64,000 nt of DNA, from positions 501,555,001 to 501,619,000 of the forward strand of contig CM057453.1 of NCBI GenBank assembly GCA_016271365.2, in the 5' to 3' direction. This DNA comes from Neoceratodus forsteri (taxonomy: Eukaryota; Chordata; Ceratodontiformes; Ceratodontidae). Below are positions 11,501-23,477 of the stretch, piece by piece (position 1 is the first letter of the stretch; the number at the start of each line of letters is the position of its first letter). The position numbers and the translations under genes are program-made. Below the pieces are notes generated by a model. It was given only the letters and a program-made list of their open reading frames with translations. It had not been told where the DNA came from and did no database searches.

Positions 11501-13631
11501 TCACACGGCTGAACCCCTGGAACAAAAGTGGTTAAGTACTTTGAATTCTGTTACTTTTGCATTGGCCAGGCCATACTCCCATTCTTTGTTTCTTCTTTTT
11601 TTATTGTCCTTTGAGGGAACTTCATCTATCCGTTCCCTATCGAACAACACATCCATCTGAGAGGATGTCAGGGAACCTGTATCTGATTCACCTTCCTTCT
11701 CTAACTGTTCATCTTGCAAAACTGCAAATTTGTTTCCCACCAGAAAGGGATCCATGGTTTCCATTAGTGGTGATGTAGTCTTAGCCCCTTTTCCTTTAGA
11801 TGGAACCAGTTGGAAATTCCCAGGTTCCCTTCTTGACATACTAGGAGAGGATGGGGTGGGGGTGGAGGCATAACCTGTACAGGTGGTTCTGGCACCAACA
11901 GCGGATCAGGAACTTCCATCACCAGTTCCTGATTGTCCTGTGAGGCATTAGTGGGTGGGTAGGTGGGACAGGTTATTTCTCCCAGGAGGCCTGGGCGGGG
12001 CTTGATATCTTCCAAAATCAGCAGCTCCTCTAGCAGCTTTGTAGATATAAAAATGTTGGACTCCATAGTCTGCATTCTCTGCATTGTAAGACACCCAGGG
12101 GCAATCAGTGAAGGAATGCCCCTATGTCTCACAAAGATTACATATCAGGGCATTTGTACAGTGATACCCCACATGCCCCAATTCCCCACATTGCACACAT
12201 TTAATGGCTTCACAGCTGGTACTGATATGTCTGGGTGGCCCACACTTATAGCAATCCCTGGGTTGCCCGGGGTAAAAAATTTACCCCTTGTCTCATCCGA
12301 TGTAAAAACAATTCAGCAGGTGTTTAAATTCTTTGTCATTATGGTGTAATTTAATCTCAATCTGCCATCCCCAGTTCCAAAACCCTTCCCCATCCAAAAC
12401 TGGGTCAGGATTACCCTGAATGTGACACTGTTTCTCCAACCAGTACAGAATATCCATCACATTCACGTCCTCAATTCAAAAAAGGACAGTGATAACTCTG
12501 AAAGTTTGTTTCGTAAGGGGTATAACTTGAAAAGGCACCCAGAGTGGATTGGTTTTTAAGGCCATGTGTTTGACTCAGAATCATTCTAATAAGGCAGCTG
12601 TATGAAAACTAACATCAAAGGTATGCTCTCTTGGGGCATGGATGAGTTCACACACATCTGCAGGAGAAAATCCCAGCGATTGCTTAATAAGGATTGTTCC
12701 CACATACTGCCTATCTGGGGATATTTCCAACCCTCCCAGATAGCGGAGACGAATAGCATTTCTCCATTTTGCCAACCCAACAGGGTTTTTGAAACAAACT
12801 AGCATAGGTAGGTGCAGTATTGGATGTATTAGCAAGACCCGATTGAGACCCTCCTGCCTTATCCTGCCTTCAGGTCTAGCAGCTGTTTGTGCAACTCCCA
12901 ATTGTGCATCATAAAAAAACTTCAGGTACAGAATCTAAGGGGAATATGAAATGGTACCCGATTCCTCCATAGCTGTAGCCCAACTCACTGTATTAGAGTC
13001 TCTGTTTGTGGTTTTCTGGTGATCCCCATCTGGCCCGTGGTCCTCGGACCTTCCAATTGCTCTCCCAGAAGTGAAATCCTCAGGTCTGGGACCCACTGAT
13101 CCATCCAGTCTTTTCCAGAGACCACACCGGAGACCAGGTCTCTGTACTAACTGGAGTTTGTTCAGCCACGTCTTCAGTTCTAGGATCTTTCTGCCTCGTT
13201 GATTCATCGCTCCTAGGACCAAAACTAAAAATGTTTGTGTTCACCAGTGTATATGTGTGTGGGAAACCCACCGGTCATTTCTTACTCAATCGCTCAACTT
13301 CCAGCTTTGATTTAGTTTCTGCAAACTCTCGTTTAGCCTGCTGTATATTTTCCCAAAATATTTTTTTTTCCTTTTTCAATGCCTGCTGTAAAGTCTGTTC
13401 TGCAGGTATAAATTCCATATCCATGTCTTCTGAAGCAATTTCAGGTATTGTACCTTTTCCTTTTGCTTTCTCTGGCTCCACTGTGGAAGTTTCTGGGAAT
13501 GTATCCAAAGCAGTAGTTACTTTTGCTGCACCGTTCAGTGGCTGCTCCAAACAACCTTTCTCCTCCATAGCTGACCCAATACTGTTCTCCTCTATAGCAT
13601 CCTCAAGCTGGACAGTGCCCTCTACTGACAA
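11501..13631 (-). pseudogene. Tx1-B ORF1 (coiled coil plus three zinc knuckles)
   Basis: The first open frame (13275-13631) opens with MSVEGTVQLEDAIEEN and contains a charged heptad-like segment (EQTLQQALKKEKKIFWENI), a likely coiled coil. At 12581-12901 is the conserved block RYLGGLEISPDRQYVG. Three CCHC knuckles of C-x2-C-x4-H-x4-C type are read at 12101-12255: CYKCGPPRHISTSC, CVQCGELGHVGYHC and CNLCET*GHSFTDC, with a TAG inside the third. ORF1p of this group binds nucleic acid. The C-terminal frame ends at 11501. Degenerate. Confidence 0.7.
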
Positions 13632-13860
13632 GAGTAGGGGAATCTTTTATTAAAACAACATCAAGTAACATAAATTCAGAAACATAACTTTAAAGAGCAA
13701 AAACTAAATAAAAAAACAGTGTTAAGTCACACAAATCATGAAAAGAAAAGGAAAAATGGAAAAAAGAAAGTATATAACAAATTGCTCAATAAGATCCTTA
13801 GTTTGTAATGAACTTTAAACTCACAGATATTTGTTGATAATAAGATCAATCATTTATATT

Positions 13861-16800
13861 TTACAAACAGGGAAAACCCTTTCCACCAAGTGGTAACCTT
13901 TTTAGATGTATGAATTGCTCTATCTGAAATATACACCTTTTCATAGCTACCTGTATCAGATTTCCCACTGTCTCATAAGGCATCCATCTTTGATATAACA
14001 CCCACTGACATCTAGCCTGCCAGAGATAACATTTTAAACAGCAACAAAACACCATCAATGTATCCTTAGAATAAAAAGTTCCTAAATTATGGAATTGTCC
14101 CAATACCAGGTTATTATAATTTATGTTTCTTAACCATCTCATATTCCATTTTGTGGTGAGGTAATTCCAAAGAGATTTTGCATAGGAGCAATGAAATAAA
14201 AAATGTTCCATGGTTTCCTTCTTATTTATGCAAGCCTCATATCTACAGTTTCTTTCAGATTTAGCCTTATATTTTGCATTGCCTCTAACGTTAATCCTTC
14301 CATAGACTACTAGCCACAAAAATTCCCACATCTGAAATGGAATGCTAGGATTGTTCAGTTATGCCAATACTCCTAAGTTTTGGGAGGATGGACAGTTTTT
14401 AAAACAGGGTTCAGTCGGATGCACTGAAGACATAACTACTGTGTATAACTGGGGCCCTGTATTGCTAATAATTTTCTATGTTGTTATACCCCATTTATAT
14501 AATTTTTTTGCAGCAGGGATAAACCATTGTGGGATAAAGATGGTACTAATTAGTTTAGGTGGAGTGGTCTGCCATTTGGTAATATACCCTGATAAGTGTA
14601 TTTTAATCCAATAAGAATATATTGCTTCTTCAGGCATTAAGCTGCATTTTAAAGAATGGGTAAAAAATAAGGTATAAAAAAAACACCGGATCTATCATAC
14701 CAAGACCTCCTTTTTCCTTCTTGAGATATGTGTATTGTTGTTTAATGGGATTTAGTCTATTACCCCATAACATTTGGAAAAATATGCTATATAACTTTGT
14801 TTCCAACTGTGTTGGAGGCGGAAAAATCACAGCACTATATAAAATCATAGGGATAATAAACTGTTTAATGATTTGTATCCGTTTGAGTTTGGTTATCCTC
14901 CAATGCCTCCATCTTTGCACTTTAGAGTCTACCTTAACTATTACAGAATCCCAGTTAAAAGAGGGGATATTTTGCATTCCAAAATAAATACCTAGTATTT
15001 TAAGGGGCTCTGAGGATATTGATAGCCCTTCTATACATGGTCAGGTCAATTAGTTCCTATAAAAAGCCCTTTACTTTTTAATACATTTAATTTGGAATTA
15101 GAAAGAACAGAATAATTAGTCATAGAATCCTGGAAAAGAGGGACTTGGGTATAATCTTTAAAAAACACACAAATGTCATCTGCATAAGCATTCATATGAA
15201 ATACTGTACTCTTATCTGGGCCTACAACTCCCCTCCATTTAGGGGTATCTGTCAAAAGACGCACCAGGGAGTCCAAAGTGAAAATATAGAGAAGCACGCT
15301 GAGGGGGCAACCTTGTCGTACTCCTGTTTGTATTGAAATTCCTTTTGTGATGTGGTGTCTAATAATTGGATTTATTTCTGCTCCATAGTATAAAGATTTG
15401 AGCCAGTTTATTATTTGTATTGGAATGCCATATGCTTCTAAAGTTAAAAAAAGTTAAAGGGTGTGAGACCCTGTCAAAGGCTTTATACTGGTCTACTGAA
15501 ATAATACATCCTTGTTCATTTTGTGCCACCACATAGTCAATCAGGTCTCTAATAATCATCAGAGCTTGTTGTATTTTTCTGCTTGGTAAATCACAGAATT
15601 GCCAAGGTGACAATACTGTTTTTGCATAATTTTTTATTCTATTATTAAGAATGATAGCAAATATTTTATAATCAGTGTTCAGAAGTGTAATTGGTCCCCA
15701 GTTGTCTATAGAAAATTTATCTCCAGATTTGAACAACAGAATCAATAAACCTTCCGTAAACCATGAAGGAATATAATGAGTGATAAAAAAATTAAATACA
15801 TTTTCTAAACACCGGGACAGTGGTTTTGAGAAGGTTTTATAAAATTCATTAGTCAAACCATCTGATCCAGGTGATGTACCATTTTTCAGAGTCTTGATGG
15901 CTTGTTCAATTTCACTAACTGTTATTGGTTGTATTAGGCTGGTTTTAATTTCTGGTACGGAAGGGATTGATATCGAGTTTAAGAATTGTTTTATAGTGGC
16001 TTCTGAAGGAGGTTTTGAAGGGACATGAGACAACATAAATTATTTAATTACTTCATGTATCTCTGCTATAGAGGACACTATGTCCCCTTTTTTGTTAATT
16101 AAATATTCCAAAAAAGTGGAGTTTTTACATGTCCTGAAAGCTTCAAATGGATCTTCATGAGGAGTTTTCATTGCCCCATACTGTAGTATATCTTTCATAG
16201 TCTGTGCCCTATCATATTGATATTTTATTAATTCTTCTTTAAGTTTTTTAATATGATCTGTATAGTCAAATTTAGAGGTGTTAGCTAAAGAATCTAAATT
16301 TGGTAGCTGTTGCCTTAGTTTCAAATATGTTAGAAATTTAGTGTTTTCCCTGGTTTTTCCTTGTTTCAGAAAGTAATGTTTGAAATCCATTTTAGAATCT
16401 GCCCAGCAATCTCCTACCTCCTCATATAAACAACAGACAGATAATCTGGCTGTTAATATGTCAGCTATTTGTTTTTTATTACCCCCGATCAGTTAGGATG
16501 GAGGAATTTAGTTTCCATCTTGGCCTGATAGTTGGCTTTCCTACACAAGTAGAAAAGGAACCAAGTTACAGTAGGTGATCTGAAAAGGTTGTGACTGAAG
16601 TCTGAAACTGTATATTGGATAGGGTTTTGGAAATAAATATATAATCAATAATGGAAGTAAATTTGTTTTTTTGAAAGGTAAATTTAGGTCCAGAAGTTTG
16701 CTTTGTATTGCAATTTAAGAGATCTGCCATTTCTATTAATTTTCGTAAAGCATTAGAATCACAGTATGCTTTTTTTCTTGTGTCAATGTTCTTCTAGAAG

Positions 16801-17248
16801 TGGGTTTCAAAGTACAATAAAATCTCCACAAAGGAAAACAGTATATGAAGTAAGTAGATAAGGCTTTAAACTGTTAAAAAGAGCCACCCGTTCTGATTTA
16901 ATCTGTGAGCCATATGATGTTGATAAACCTGCAATTCAGCCTTTTCCATACCCCATCCAATATTAAAGCTCTCCCTGGGACTAGATCAATCAGTTTGACC
17001 AATTTGAAATTAAAAGAGTTAAATAAGAAACCTACACCATCCGCAGTTGCTGTTCCAAAGGACCAAAAAGAAGGTCCCCACACCCATTCTCTTTGGAAGA
17101 ACCTTGCCTGATCATTGGTGTGCATCCAGGTTTCTTGCAAAAAACAGATATCTATTTATTCATCATGAATATAATTATACACTACATTTCTTTTTCTATA
17201 ATTTAACAAGCTATGAACATTTAATGAACCTGTGCGTAAAGAAGCCAT
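13861..17248 (-). pseudogene. Tx1-A ORF2: endonuclease, RT, C-terminal domain
   Basis: Starts at ATG 17246-17248. Endonuclease: ICFLQETWM (about 17120) and VPGRALILDGVW. The linker is at 16040-16390. RT: the 225-codon frame 15359-16036 with GTSPGSDGLTNEFY, NWGPITLLNTDYKI and VDQYKAFDRVSHP (catalytic Asp kept). Motif C NAYADDICVFF is in 15046-15297. The thumb is at 14630-14977, and the C-terminal frame 13861-14331 has CRYEACINKKETMEHFLFHC, the L1-type zinc-binding domain. At least five frame breaks. Confidence 0.75.
15359..16036 (-). CDS. Tx1-A RT palm/finger open segment (225 codons)
   Basis: Longest uninterrupted part of Tx1-A ORF2. It covers fingers (EIEQAIKTLKNGTSPGSDG, about residues 45-65), the NWGPITLLNTDYK block (about 118), the RKIQQALMIIRDLIDY helix (about 158) and motif A VDQYKAFDRVSH (about 185). 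It runs out of frame soon after motif A. The initiating Met is internal to a longer ancestral ORF2, so this is an open fragment and not a functional gene. Confidence 0.6.
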   Translation of the reverse strand: MLSHVPSKPPSEATIKQFLNSISIPSVPEIKTSLIQPITVSEIEQAIKTLKNGTSPGSDGLTNEFYKTFSKPLSRCLENVFNFFITHYIPSWFTEGLLILLFKSGDKFSIDNWGPITLLNTDYKIFAIILNNRIKNYAKTVLSPWQFCDLPSRKIQQALMIIRDLIDYVVAQNEQGCIISVDQYKAFDRVSHPLTFFNFRSIWHSNTNNKLAQIFILWSRNKSNY

Positions 17249-17262
17249 TAATATAATTCCTT

Positions 17263-19809
17263 TTAGAATTCAAGACTCTTTTTTTCTTTTTCTTTGCCCT
17301 TATAGTCTGATCTGCTTTGTGAGAGGATATTGTTTTCTGTTTTAGTAGACTGGGAGTCTGAATCTCCCAAGTCCATCTCAGTATCCCCCCATTGGGTGGG
17401 TAGAATAGAGAAGGGATTTTTCAAATCTATTTCTACTGAAGATTGGGCTTGTCCCCCTTTCAAGTTCCTAGCCGATCTGCATACCGGAACAGTAGTAAAA
17501 GGTAGTTGATTAGAGGTGGTAGCTATAACTTCTACTGGGTCAGTATAACATACAGGAAAAGAGGCATCTGTGGGCATGACTACTGAAGAGGAAGGGACGG
17601 GTCTGGTTTTGCCTCTATTTTTAAAGGAGGATCTGAAATTGAAGGAGGCAAGGAAGGGGGTGGATCCTCCAAGGGAGTTTCAATTGGAATATCAGAAACT
17701 AAAGTAGGGGCCGACTGGGAAGTAACAGAATCTTGCGCATTCTGTATGAGAAGGTCAGGGCTTAAACAAGAGGCCTTATTTTTTGCAGCCCATGAACATT
17801 CAGAGAAAACATGTCCTGTCTCCTCACATAAATCATACCTAGTGAGATTTGCACATTGAAAAGCAATATGCCCGATCTCACCACAATTATTGCACCTGGG
17901 TTTATCACAAGAGCTAGAGAGGTGTGTTTTGGATCCACATTTGTAACAAGTCCGAGGTTGGCCTGCATAAAAGCAAATGCCTCTATCCCATCCCAGTAAA
18001 AATGAATTAGGAATGTGTTAAATTCCGGTCTCAGTTTGTCTCAATTTAACTTTATACCACCATCCCTCAGTCCAAAACATTTCTGTGTCTAATATGGCCT
18101 CAGGAGGGCTCATTACATCACATTTATGGCTAAGCCAGTAAGTTATATCTTCTACATGGACCCCCTCATTTCGGAACATCACAGTGACATATTTTATCAA
18201 TGGTTTGGTTAAGGGAATAACCAAAAAGGGGGTCCATGTAGGAGAGAATTTCACTTGATTATACCTTTCCCAAAACAAATCCAATCCATAAGCTGATCAG
18301 AAACTAATATCAAAATTATCCTCCCCAGAAATATTGATAAATGCAAAAACTTATTTTGGGGAGAATTTTAATGAGTCTTTTAATAGTAGTTTGCCCACAT
18401 AGTGCCTGTCAGGTCGAACTTCTAAGCCTTCCTTATATAGTATGTGCACCGCATTTCTTCTTGGGGCTGCTTCCTTTCTAATTTTAGAAAACAGCTCAGA
18501 AAGGTGTGGCTTATTTGTGTCTATGGAAACTTGTAGATCATCTACCACAGGTATAGATGTATCAGGTTTCAAGTCTTCAGCCAATTTTTGGTCAGCAGAG
18601 TTCTTGTTTTCTAGATTTGCATTGTGTTGTTCAAACCCCAAGTCATTTTTAATTTCTCCTGTTTGTGGCCCCATGGGCAAGGCAGGATGTGAGACCTTAG
18701 GTCGCCATTCAGGGGAATTTTGAGTAAAGTTAAGCATGGGGTCCCAGTCTGGGGTGGGAATCCAAATACCTTTTTCATTCTGCGTCCATCCCGCCTCACT
18801 TAATGCTTTCTGGGGAGACAAAGACTCTCCTGGGGGTTATTGTTGGCAATATAGATTCTACTTTCTCCATTTTCAAATCCTGAGAAGACTCTGAATTTAA
18901 AGGTTCTTTCCCAGGCCCTTCCAAAATAGAGGGTATTGCAATGTTAATTTTCCTGTTAACAGTCATAAGAGTAGTTTGCTTTGTTTTAAAATCCTCTCAT
19001 ATCTCTGGTCGTGAGTCATCTTCTCGGGAAAAAGAGAATATGGTTAAACCCTCCTCTTTTGAAGGAGAGGTCTGATAAGACACTACAGCGTCCTGTTCTA
19101 TGGAGGGTGCTGCCATCGCTGCAGCTCAGAAAACAAAACCAGTGGTTTTAGAGAGGTTGGAGTGTGAGAGCTCTCCAGGTTTCACCTGACATGCAGGTGC
19201 CACACCTTTCACCATTTTGGCCGTAAGTGAGTCACCCTCTGAGCTACTGCAGGATTTCACCGTAGTTTTAGCATTTAAAATATTAGGATTCTCCAGCTCT
19301 CAGCATGAGTGACCAAGAACTCCTTTACTGCGAGTTGGATAAGCCGAATCCTTAGGTTTTTCAAGAACAGTTTCTGAAGAAGTGAGATTAACAGTCTTAC
19401 CTGGCCCTTCTGTTTGTTTTGCAGCTGCCATGTCATCCTGGAATGCAGGCCCGATGACAGGCGAGCCAGGAGATTTGACATTTGGTGCGGTTTCTTGCAA
19501 TCGGGCTAGTTTTTCTACCAAGCGCTCTTTCTCCAAGAAATGCCTCTCGTTTTCTGCGTTCAGTAATTCTTGCAGAGATTTTGCATTTAAGTCACCTTCA
19601 GGAAATTGCTCTGTGGATATTTTAACTTTGGGCTGTACTGAACTGAAATTATCATTTACAGTTAATAGCTCCAAGTCTCCAACTTGCTGTATGTCAGTTA
19701 GAACATCCATAAAAACCTCAGAATCATCCAAATCTTCTTGCTCAAAAGAAAGTCTCTCCCCTCCATCTGGGACATCCTGCTCTCATGGTGCTCCACTTGA
19801 GGTGGCCAT
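17263..19809 (-). pseudogene. Tx1-A ORF1 (zinc-knuckle RNA-binding protein)
   Basis: A start codon lies at about 19809 (MATSSGAP, soon interrupted). The largest early frame, 19300-19731, has a coiled-coil-like stretch (LQELLNAENERHFLEKERL). At 18018-18284 is the conserved block IPLTKPLIKYVTVMFRN then VEDITYWLSHKCDV, clearly related to 43811-44245 in Tx1-C. The knuckles at 17796-17949 read CYKCGSKTHLSSSC, CNNCGEIGHIAFQC and a third with the first Cys lost (LCEETGHVFSEC). The C-terminal frame is 17263-17577. Role: RNP formation for retrotransposition. Confidence 0.7.
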
Positions 19810-19855
19810 GGCTCACAGTCATCGAGTCCCCCTACTGCAAGAGTAGGGAATTTCC

Positions 19856-20045
19856 CTGGTGTTCTGGCCAACATTCCCCTTCCTATAAAACCTGTTCATG
19901 CAGTTATCCAAGGCTGTGTGTGGGTGCTGATGTGCAAAATGGCTGCCATTACACATTCAGTCACTTTACTACCAGTCTAGCATCGCTTGTAAAGCACTTT
20001 GAGATACAGTATGTATGAAAAGTGCTATATAATTTCTGATTCTTC
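19856..20045 (+). repeat. Short interspersed fragment with 'AAAGCACTTTGAGATA' tail
   Basis: About 190 bp between the Tx1-A 5' end and Tx1-D. It ends TAAAGCACTTTGAGATAC then AAAAGTGCTATATAA, a 3' motif pair found on many vertebrate LINE and SINE tails. No open frame. The family is not identified. Confidence 0.4.
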
Positions 20046-20906
20046 TTGCTGGAAGTTTTAGCTACATATACCAAATTAGTAGGGTACAAAATTAATTTGA
20101 ATAAACCAGTGATAGTATCACTAAGCAAGTACCCTGAGTACACATCATCTAATATTTTTACCTTTGGTGAATATAAAAAGGAGATAAGATATTTGGGATT
20201 AGAATATTCCTGTATTCTTCAGATATATTTTAACTGAATTATATCCCACTTTTGGAGCTAGTTAAAAAAGATATTGCTAGATGGATGTTGCTCCCTTTGA
20301 CTCTGATAAGGGCGGCTAATGTTATAAAAATGTTCTGCCTACATTTTTTTTCCAGGCCCTTACTACTCTTACACAGTTTTTTAATGATTGGGAGAAAGCT
20401 CTGAGAAGATTTCTTTTGATAGGAAAACACCCTAGAGTAAGCCTGGATAAACTATCCACATCTGAACAACACAGGTCTCAAACTTGTTATGGTATTACAT
20501 GGCATCTCGGTTGGAGAGCACTTTTTACTGGTTTGGAGGGAAAGCAACCTTTCCTCAATGGGTCAAAACAGAACAGCCAATACTGCTCAGTTGGCATTTA
20601 AACATGAGATTGTTTATCCATACACTTTGAGACATGTAAAGGAAAATTTCTCCATTTATCAGAAATACTGTTGAAATTTGGCAAAACTTTCATAACATTT
20701 TGGGTCACTCAAATATTATTTCATACCAGCTCTTAAGGATAGTTTAAATAATATGACTGTGGCAGGCTAAAGACCTAACTTTTTCTGGAACCGCTATTCA
20801 GTAAAAATAGAATGATGACTTTTGAAGAACTAAAAGGAAAATATCACTTACCTAGTGGGCACTATCTTATTTACTTGCAGAATTGAAGCTTTATTATTAA
20901 AAAGAG
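20046..20906 (+). pseudogene. Tx1-D ORF2 thumb/connection fragment
   Basis: Reads LVGYKINLNKP (20064-20105), EIRYLGLEYS (20180) and, further on, FEELKGKYHLPSGHYLIYLQN (20820-20885), typical of L1/Tx1 ORF2 between the palm and the C-terminal domain. It breaks at 20906, at TATTATTAAAAAGAGT. The same frame continues at 37322 after an almost identical direct repeat, so this is the first part of one gene split by a 16.4-kb insertion. Confidence 0.65.
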
Positions 20907-23160
20907 TTTCTAACTCACTGCTTTGCTGGATTAGGACATCACATCTGGCTGCTTGCTCCCAAGAGGACTCGAGTTGAACTTATTGGATTTAGAATTGTAT
21001 TAGTATTTTATACTTTATATTCTATACTTTATTCAAGTTAGGGCTTGTGTTGTCAGTTTTTCTTTCAAATTTTGTTTTATTGGTATTGGCCTTGTTTTGT
21101 TTTATTTTTATTTAGTTCTGTTCTCTGGGGTGGGGAAAGCTGAGTGAAGCAGCCGAGTGAGGCAGGGGGTTTAATGTATGGAATGGGGAGTCAGAGTCGA
21201 GTCAGGGTGAGGCTCTCCTGTTCTATTCTGCTTTGCCTTCTTGTCTCAGCCCTGTGCTGTTTTCACATGCTATGTCGGGTTTGTGAGTCTGAGCAGGGGT
21301 TTTAGCAGAATTTGGCACTTGATGATTGGTGTTTGGAATTCTGACTTAATTTGTGCCACCTTTTGTGTTTTTTGGAGCATTCATTATCTACAGTGTTTTT
21401 GCCAATCCTATGATAGTGATGGTGTTCCCGTCCCCAACGGTATTCCCACTGGCCAATCTGTTTTCTGTCAACATGACACTTCAGACATAAAGTACAGGTG
21501 GTCCTGTTTTCCCAGAGTGACTCCAGAATTGCAGAATTATCACCTTCAATTCAGAACACTTTGGCTCTGCACAATATGGAATTCTCTGCTCTTATATTTG
21601 ACCAGGACTGCGGTTGTTATCTTCCTGGTGGCTGGGTTAATATTTACTGCTCTGAGCCTTGAGTGGCAAGCTAGTGTTGTGGTTTGGACATTGAAAGGCA
21701 CACTTCTGGAGTGATAATATAACAGGATCATAAGCTGCAGTGGACTGATTCATCAAGTATATTGTGGCATAACTAGACTACTAAAGTTAATATCGTGATT
21801 TAAAATAACAGAAGCATGTAAAAATGGGTTGGGATTGAACACCAGTACTTATGATCTCATGTGCATATTTGGAAATGTATTAAAAAATGAATAGGATAAA
21901 TTAATTAGGGACTTCACAGTTAATCAGCACCCTTGACTGAAATAATTGAACCTCATCAATTGAATATCATCATGCTGTGTTAACGAGGCATTTTTGTGTG
22001 CAGCATTTTTGACTAAAATGAATTGACTCGGTACAGGCTGCCACGCATCTGCACGAGGTAATTTAGCAGCTCAGCTCCACACTATTATTTAAGCTCTCAT
22101 GGCATAGAGCATCAGAATATCACAATAGCCAACAAGACAATATGGAGTATGCTGGAGCCTTGTAAACATGATTATATTGTGCATGAAATGGCCTGAGTTT
22201 TTGTAGAAGTGCATTATTTTAAGGTGTAAAGTATTTGACTTGCACACCAGATGAGTTGCTTTTCATGCACATCTAGCAAAGACTGAATTTGAATTACAAG
22301 CACTCCTTACACCCAAATGCTGTAAATATTTAGATAACACATAATATACTGCATAAATCAAATGTGATTTGATGTCATAGGAGAAGCTTGATGATTTCAA
22401 TGTAGCCAATCTGTTGCATATGCCTCATGCTGAATGTCAACTTTTATTGAAGTAATTAAAAGTAAGTAAATAAACAGAAACATACAATAAATAAATATCT
22501 AGTTCATTACATTTTACAAGTATTGCTAAAATCATTGAATAAGTGGGTGTTGTGGAATTGTGGAGCCCAAAAAATAGATATAGATGTAATAAAACCTTAT
22601 TTTTAAATCTCTTAAAAATTCATGCTGCTAACAGTAAATGATAGCAATTTAAATAATTTTTTTTATGATATTGTGTTGGTAGAAAGCTCTACTAGAAACA
22701 TAATTAATCGGACTATTGATCACCAATTACTGATTTGATATTTATTATTTTATATTAATTTTAATGAAGTTGGGGCTTGCTTGTGGTGCAATAGTTGGAG
22801 GCTCTTTTAGATGTTCTGATGGGAAGGACCTGAGGGTGTGGTTGTCAAGGTTGGGACCATTTGTGTGCCTGGAGCTGGGACAGGAATTATAGTGACATCT
22901 ACCAAGAACAGAGACTTAATGACCTATTTATACTCCTGCACTTGGTAACTTGATAGCATCTCAAGAGAAGGAGAAAAAGACTATAAACTCTCTACAAGGA
23001 ATAACTCACAAGTGCTTTTAACTGGGCTTGTTATTTAAGCTGTATTACTGCTCTGGCTTATATTGTTCTTATACCGTAGTCTGTGGTTCTAGTTTATATT
23101 GCAATTTGTTGCTGCATATTGACAATAACTAGCACTAGATCTAACTAAAGGTAGCACAAA
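20907..23160. other. AT-rich stretch without recognisable gene
   Basis: I find no credible coding region, RNA gene or clear repeat. 21110-21740 is a moderately GC-richer segment with a 157-codon open frame that lacks any recognisable domain. 21770-22450 is AT-rich, low in repeats and contains several TAATTA-like sites. 22770-23160 may be the 5' UTR of the Vingi-like copy. Its position inside the TSD-flanked block argues that most of it arrived by transposition. Confidence 0.4.
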
Positions 23161-23477
23161 GACAAGCTATGAAAACAAGACGTGCTAGATCAGAGGATTT
23201 TTCCTCTCCTAATCAGGAAGAGCTAAAGTTCAATGTTAAAAATATAGGTAAAACAAGTAATAAGATCAGGAGATCAAATTTTGAAAATAACAAAAGGTTT
23301 AAAGAAAGGAAGAAAGAGACAAAAGAAGGACATAACTAATAAGCAAACAAAAATCATAAAATGTATGGACAGATTAACATTCACCCTGTGATGGATAAGG
23401 AAGGGGAACAATGTTCACATTCTTCAATGGCAAATAAGGCACTTATAGTACTGAATATTTAGGAAGAAGCTTGCTCT

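Larger units (their letters stand above)
9740..13645 (-). mobile_element. Tx1-type L1 LINE (Tx1-B), 3'-truncated
   Basis: 5' end at about 13640 begins with a hairpin (arms near 13618 and 13640), shared with Tx1-A and Tx1-C. Order: ORF1 with coiled coil and three CCHC knuckles, APE endonuclease, RT palm up to QAKAFDEV, where it stops at the LINE-M1 junction (about 9740). Its 5' end abuts the 3' end of Tx1-A with no spacer. ORF1 and ORF2 are both broken by stops and frameshifts. Confidence 0.75.
13641..19855 (-). mobile_element. Tx1-type L1 LINE (Tx1-A), near full length
   Basis: About 6.2 kb. The 5' hairpin is at 19829-19849, and the 3' end near 13646 is A-rich with AATAAAA just before Tx1-B begins. 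It contains ORF1 with zinc knuckles and ORF2 with endonuclease, RT and a C-terminal CCHC-like domain in the expected order. Multiple stops and frameshifts show it is inactive. AT content is higher than in Tx1-B, so the two are different lineages. Confidence 0.75.

Noticed and set aside
21241..21714. 157-codon open frame with a hydrophobic segment near its C-terminus
   Set aside because: No recognisable domain, Cys/Trp-rich composition typical of chance frames, no splice or promoter support, and located inside a transposon-derived block.
21770..22450. Conserved non-coding enhancer candidate (AT-rich, TAATTA-type homeodomain-like sites, no visible repeats)
   Set aside because: It lies within the 20907-37321 block whose flanks form a target duplication in a Tx1 gene, so it is probably transposon-borne. 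The impression rests only on composition. Cross-species alignment would decide.
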